A DNA stretch of 64,000 bases from Selenomonadales bacterium. GTDB taxonomy: Bacteria; Bacillota; Negativicutes; Sporomusales; UBA7701. Both the position numbers and the translations under genes were made by a program. Under the pieces are notes generated by a model. The model saw only the letters and a program-made list of their open reading frames with translations. It had not been told where the DNA came from and did not search any database. Within the stretch, counting starts at the first letter, position 1. The number at the start of each line of letters is the position of its first letter. The stretch lies in the NCBI GenBank assembly GCA_029975165.1, contig JARKPR010000003.1, positions 124,001 to 188,000 on the forward strand, written 5' to 3'. Below, one piece after another: positions 60,967 to 64,000 of the stretch.

Positions 60967-62277
60967 TCACTTGTTTTTCAAGTACCGGGAAACTTCGGCG
61001 AAGGCGGCGGCGCTGGCGGCGATGGTGGCGGCGATGTCGTCGTCCGTGTGGGCCGCGGACATGAAGGCGGCTTCGAATTGAGAGGGGGCGAGGTAGACGC
61101 CCTGGGCGAGCATGGCGTGGAAGTAGGCGCCGAAGGCGCCGACGTCGGCTTTTTTGGCGCTGTCGTAATCGTAGACGGGTTCGGCGGTGAAGAAGAGGCC
61201 GAACATCGAGCCAAGCTGGTGGTGCTGCAGTTCGAAGCCGAATTTCTCGGCCTGGGCTTTGACGCCGGCGCACAGGACGGCGGTTTTTTCGCTGAGCTTG
61301 GCGTAGAAGCCGGGGATGCCGACGGCTTTGAGGGTGACGATGCCGGCCGTCATGGCGAGCGGGTTGCCGCTGAGGGTGCCGGCCTGGTAGACCGGCCCGG
61401 CGGGGGCGATGAGCTCCATGATGTCGCGCCGGCCGCCGTAGGCGCCGACCGGCAGGCCGCCGCCGATGACTTTGCCGAGGCAGGTGAGGTCGGGGGTGAT
61501 GCCGTAGATTGCCTGGGCGCCGCCCAGGGCGACGCGGAAGCCGGACATGACTTCGTCGAAGATAAGGAGGCTTTCGTATTTGGCGGTGAGGTCGCGCACC
61601 GCTTGCAGGTAGCCGCCCTGCGGCAGGACGAGGCCCATGTTGCCGGGCACCGGTTCGATGATGACGGCGGCGATGTCTTCGCCGTAGCGGTGGAAGATGT
61701 CGGCGAGGCCAGGGATGTCGTTGTAAGCGGCGGTGATGGTGGTGCCGGCGATGCTCTCCGGGACGCCGGGGCTGTCGGGGATGCCGAGGGTGGTGGCGCC
61801 GGAGCCGGCCTTTACGAGCAGGCTGTCGTGGTGGCCGTGGTAGCAGCCGGCGAATTTGACGATTTTGTCGCGCTTGGTGTAGGCGCGGGCCAGGCGCAGG
61901 GCACTCATGGTGGCCTCGGTGCCGGAGTTGACGAAGCGGACGAGGTCGATGGACGGGACGGCGGCCTTGACGAGTTCGGCGAGTTCGGTTTCGAGGAGCG
62001 TGGGGGCGCCGTAGCTGGTGCCGCGCCCGGCGGCCCCGCGCAGGGCCTCGGTGACGGCCGGGTGGGCGTGGCCGAGGATGAGCGGGCCCCAGGAGCCGAC
62101 GTAGTCGATGTATTCGTTGCCGTCGATGTCGTGGAGGCAGCTGCCGCTGGCGGCGGCGATGAAGGGGGGCGTGCCGCCGACGCCGCGGAAGGAGCGGACG
62201 GGGCTGTTGACGCCGCCGGGGATGTGCCGCTTGGCGGCGGCGAAGGCGGCGGCCGATTTGTCGAGGGTGAGGGCCAT
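60967..62277 (-). CDS. hemL: Glutamate-1-semialdehyde 2,1-aminomutase
   Basis: PLP enzyme of 436 residues converting glutamate-1-semialdehyde to 5-aminolevulinate in the C5 haem/corrinoid pathway. Landmarks: [90 protein letters not shown] with the PLP Asp, and the Schiff-base Lys in [25 protein letters not shown] precedes the ATG at 62277. It follows hemB by 13 bp in a hemD-hemB-hemL operon. Confidence 0.97.
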   Translation of the reverse strand: MALTLDKSAAAFAAAKRHIPGGVNSPVRSFRGVGGTPPFIAAASGSCLHDIDGNEYIDYVGSWGPLILGHAHPAVTEALRGAAGRGTSYGAPTLLETELAELVKAAVPSIDLVRFVNSGTEATMSALRLARAYTKRDKIVKFAGCYHGHHDSLLVKAGSGATTLGIPDSPGVPESIAGTTITAAYNDIPGLADIFHRYGEDIAAVIIEPVPGNMGLVLPQGGYLQAVRDLTAKYESLLIFDEVMSGFRVALGGAQAIYGITPDLTCLGKVIGGGLPVGAYGGRRDIMELIAPAGPVYQAGTLSGNPLAMTAGIVTLKAVGIPGFYAKLSEKTAVLCAGVKAQAEKFGFELQHHQLGSMFGLFFTAEPVYDYDSAKKADVGAFGAYFHAMLAQGVYLAPSQFEAAFMSAAHTDDDIAATIAASAAAFAEVSRYLKNK

Positions 62278-62290
62278 GGTCGTTCCTCCT

Positions 62291-63265
62291 TTATCGCTGG
62301 AGCCAGCGGACGGCGTCCAGGGCGTGGTAGGTGATGATGATGTCGGCGCCGGCCCGCTTGATGCCGGTGAGCGTTTCGAGGACGATGCGCGGTTCGTCGA
62401 CCCAGCCGTTGGCCGCGGCCGCCTTGACCATGGCGTATTCGCCGCTGACGTTGTAGGCGGCGACGGGCAGGAGGAAGTCGTCCTTGACCTGGCGGACGAT
62501 GTCGAGGTAGGCGAGGGCCGGCTTGACCATGACGATGTCGGCGCCTTCCTCGATGTCGAGCTCGACTTCCTTGATGGCCTCGCGGGCGTTGGCCGGGTCC
62601 ATCTGGTAGGAGCGGCGGTCGCCGAACTGGGGGGCCGACTGGGCGGCGTCGCGGAAGGGGCCGTAGTAGGCGGAGGCGTATTTGGCGGCATAGGACATGA
62701 TCGATACTTTTTCGTAGCCTTCGGCGTCGAGCAGGTCGCGGATGGCGGCGACGCGGCCGTCCATCATGTCCGAGGGGGCGACCATGTCGGCGCCGGCCGC
62801 GGCGTGGCTGAGGGCGGTGCGGGCGATGAGGGCGAGGCTGGCGTCGTTGTCGACGTCGCCGTCCTTGATGCAGCCGCAGTGGCCGTGGCTGGTGTATTCG
62901 CACATGCAGACGTCGGTGATGACGGCCAGCTCGGGCATAGCGTCCTTGATGAGGGCCACGGCCCGCTGGACGGGCTGGTTGGCGTCCCAGGCGCTGGAGC
63001 CCTGGTCGTCCTTGTAGTCGGGCAGGCCGAAGACGAGCACGGCGGGGATGCCGAGGCCGTGGGCCGCCTTGGCCTCGGCGACGGCCATGTCGGCCGACAG
63101 GTGATGGATGCCGGGCATAGAGGGTATCTCGTTTCTGACTTTTTCGCCCGGGACAACGAACAGCGGGTAGACGAAGTCGGCGGGCGCGAGGACGGTTTCG
63201 CGCACCAGGGCGCGGATGGCGGCCGAGGCCCGCAGGCGGCGCGGGCGGATGAGCGGTTTTGTCAT
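62291..63265 (-). CDS. hemB: Porphobilinogen synthase
   Basis: 324-residue enzyme joining two 5-aminolevulinate molecules. Hallmarks are [18 protein letters not shown], FPxF-like YPLFVVPG, the zinc-type cysteine cluster [16 protein letters not shown] near residue 120, [12 protein letters not shown], the Lys in [19 protein letters not shown], and the second Schiff-base Lys in [13 protein letters not shown]. The start overlaps the hemD stop by 4 bp (ATGA) and AAGGAGGAG precedes it, showing coupled translation. Confidence 0.97.
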   Translation of the reverse strand: MTKPLIRPRRLRASAAIRALVRETVLAPADFVYPLFVVPGEKVRNEIPSMPGIHHLSADMAVAEAKAAHGLGIPAVLVFGLPDYKDDQGSSAWDANQPVQRAVALIKDAMPELAVITDVCMCEYTSHGHCGCIKDGDVDNDASLALIARTALSHAAAGADMVAPSDMMDGRVAAIRDLLDAEGYEKVSIMSYAAKYASAYYGPFRDAAQSAPQFGDRRSYQMDPANAREAIKEVELDIEEGADIVMVKPALAYLDIVRQVKDDFLLPVAAYNVSGEYAMVKAAAANGWVDEPRIVLETLTGIKRAGADIIITYHALDAVRWLQR

Positions 63266-64000
63266 GCCAACTCCTCCTTGTATAGGGTGCCGATGGCCTC
63301 GACGAGGCCGGCGATGGTGAATTCCTCGGCGATGATGTCGGGGGTGATGCCTTTTTCCAGGCAGGTGGCGGCGGTGACGGGACCGATGCAGGCGACCCTG
63401 GCCCTGGCCACGAGGGCCGGGCCGTCCGGCCCGAGCAGGCCGAGCAGGTTGGTGACGGTGGACGAGCTGGTGAAGGTGACGAGGTCGATGGCGCCGGCGG
63501 CCAAAGCGCCGGCGAGGCTTTGGCCGTCGCTGTCGCCGCCGACGGTGCGGTAGGCGGCGACGACGTCGACTTCCGCCCCCGCTGCCCGCAGTTTGTCTGG
63601 CAGGAGGTCGCGGGCCACGGCGGCCCGGGGGATGAGCACCTTCATGCCGGGGGTGACGCGGCCTTCGAGGGCGGCGACGATGCCTTCGGCGCGGAATTCG
63701 GCCGGGACGACGTCGGCGAGGATGCCCTGGCCGCGCAGCCGCTCGGCGGTGGCGACGCCGATGGCGGCCACCTTGCGGCCGCCGAGGGCCCGGGCGTCGA
63801 GCCCGGCGCCGTGCAGGCGGGCGAAAAAGTGGTCGACGCCGTTGGCGCTGGTGAAGATCAGCCAGTCGTAGGCGGCGAGGCCGGCGATGGCGGCATCGAG
63901 GGGGGCGTAGTCTTCGGGGGGGACGAGCTTGATGGCCGGGGCTTCGAGGCACTCCGCTCCCAGTTCTTCCAGGGCGGTCGTAAGGATGCTGGCCTGGTCG
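63262..64000 (-). CDS. hemD: Uroporphyrinogen-III synthase (hemD), 5' part outside window
   Basis: C-terminal ~245 residues of HemD, which closes hydroxymethylbilane to uroporphyrinogen III. The visible reading frame includes [35 protein letters not shown] (the family motif), [18 protein letters not shown], and [13 protein letters not shown]-like [17 protein letters not shown] near the end. The frame continues past base 64000 with no start. In many Clostridia and Negativicutes this domain is the C-terminus of a CobA-HemD fusion, which the next bases would reveal. It overlaps hemB by 4 bp. Confidence 0.92.
   Translation of the reverse strand, partial: DQASILTTALEELGAECLEAPAIKLVPPEDYAPLDAAIAGLAAYDWLIFTSANGVDHFFARLHGAGLDARALGGRKVAAIGVATAERLRGQGILADVVPAEFRAEGIVAALEGRVTPGMKVLIPRAAVARDLLPDKLRAAGAEVDVVAAYRTVGGDSDGQSLAGALAAGAIDLVTFTSSSTVTNLLGLLGPDGPALVARARVACIGPVTAATCLEKGITPDIIAEEFTIAGLVEAIGTLYKEELA

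Overview
The window looks like chromosome from a high-GC, strictly anaerobic, endospore-forming Firmicute, most likely Negativicutes/Sporomusaceae. This is an inference from gene content: pyruvate:ferredoxin oxidoreductase, rubredoxin-type proteins, an uptake [NiFe] hydrogenase, CotF-type spore coat proteins, a Tex protein, the walJ-htrA-rlmH block, TTG/GTG starts with strong Shine-Dalgarno sites, and sigma-54 control of acid catabolism. No rRNA, tRNA, CRISPR array, insertion sequence or prophage was recognised.

Layout. 0-5.7 kb: a GntR regulator and an M20 hydrolase diverge from an aconitase-superfamily LeuC/LeuD-like pair plus a DASS carboxylate transporter. 5.8-10.8 kb: acyltransferase, an adaptor-protein fragment, a twin-rubredoxin flavoprotein, an NhaC antiporter and a lipoprotein. 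10.9-14.4 kb: nifJ (PFOR), interrupted by one in-frame TAA. 14.7-23.3 kb: a hydroxy-acid/sugar-acid catabolic region with amidohydrolase, KdgT permease, LarA-family protein, a PrpR-type sigma-54 activator, a four-carbon acid sugar kinase and a split UxaA-type dehydratase. Near-consensus sigma-54 promoters precede larA and the dehydratase operon. 23.6-26.9 kb: a compact KAS III / GNAT / ACP / GNAT operon of unknown product. 27-38.5 kb: translation and nucleic-acid genes (two ABC-F proteins, RF3, DEAD helicase, exonuclease, topoisomerase III), then an AT-rich radical SAM gene. 38.6-42.4 kb: rlmH, htrA, walJ and a phosphohexomutase. 42.5-46.4 kb: a peroxiredoxin with TGA at the peroxidatic position (probable selenoprotein), convergent with a three-gene uptake hydrogenase operon. 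46.5-57.6 kb: metallopeptidase, deoC, Fur/PerR plus mini-rubredoxin, spore coat pair, HD-GYP, Tex, FtsA-like ATPase and a diguanylate cyclase. 57.8-60.8 kb: SSS transporter, DUF3311 protein and M20 amidohydrolase. 60.9-64 kb: hemL, hemB and hemD, the last running off the right edge.

How it fits together. The left third imports and processes organic acids, probably feeding central metabolism where PFOR acts. The redox genes (selenoperoxiredoxin, rubredoxin proteins, PerR-like regulator, hydrogenase) fit an anaerobe managing oxidative stress and H2. The best candidates for new biology are the selenoperoxiredoxin lacking the usual resolving cysteine, the KAS III/ACP/twin-GNAT operon, the aconitase homologue with altered catalytic residues, the sigma-54 regulon, and a ~120-nt structured element 3' of the mini-rubredoxin gene.
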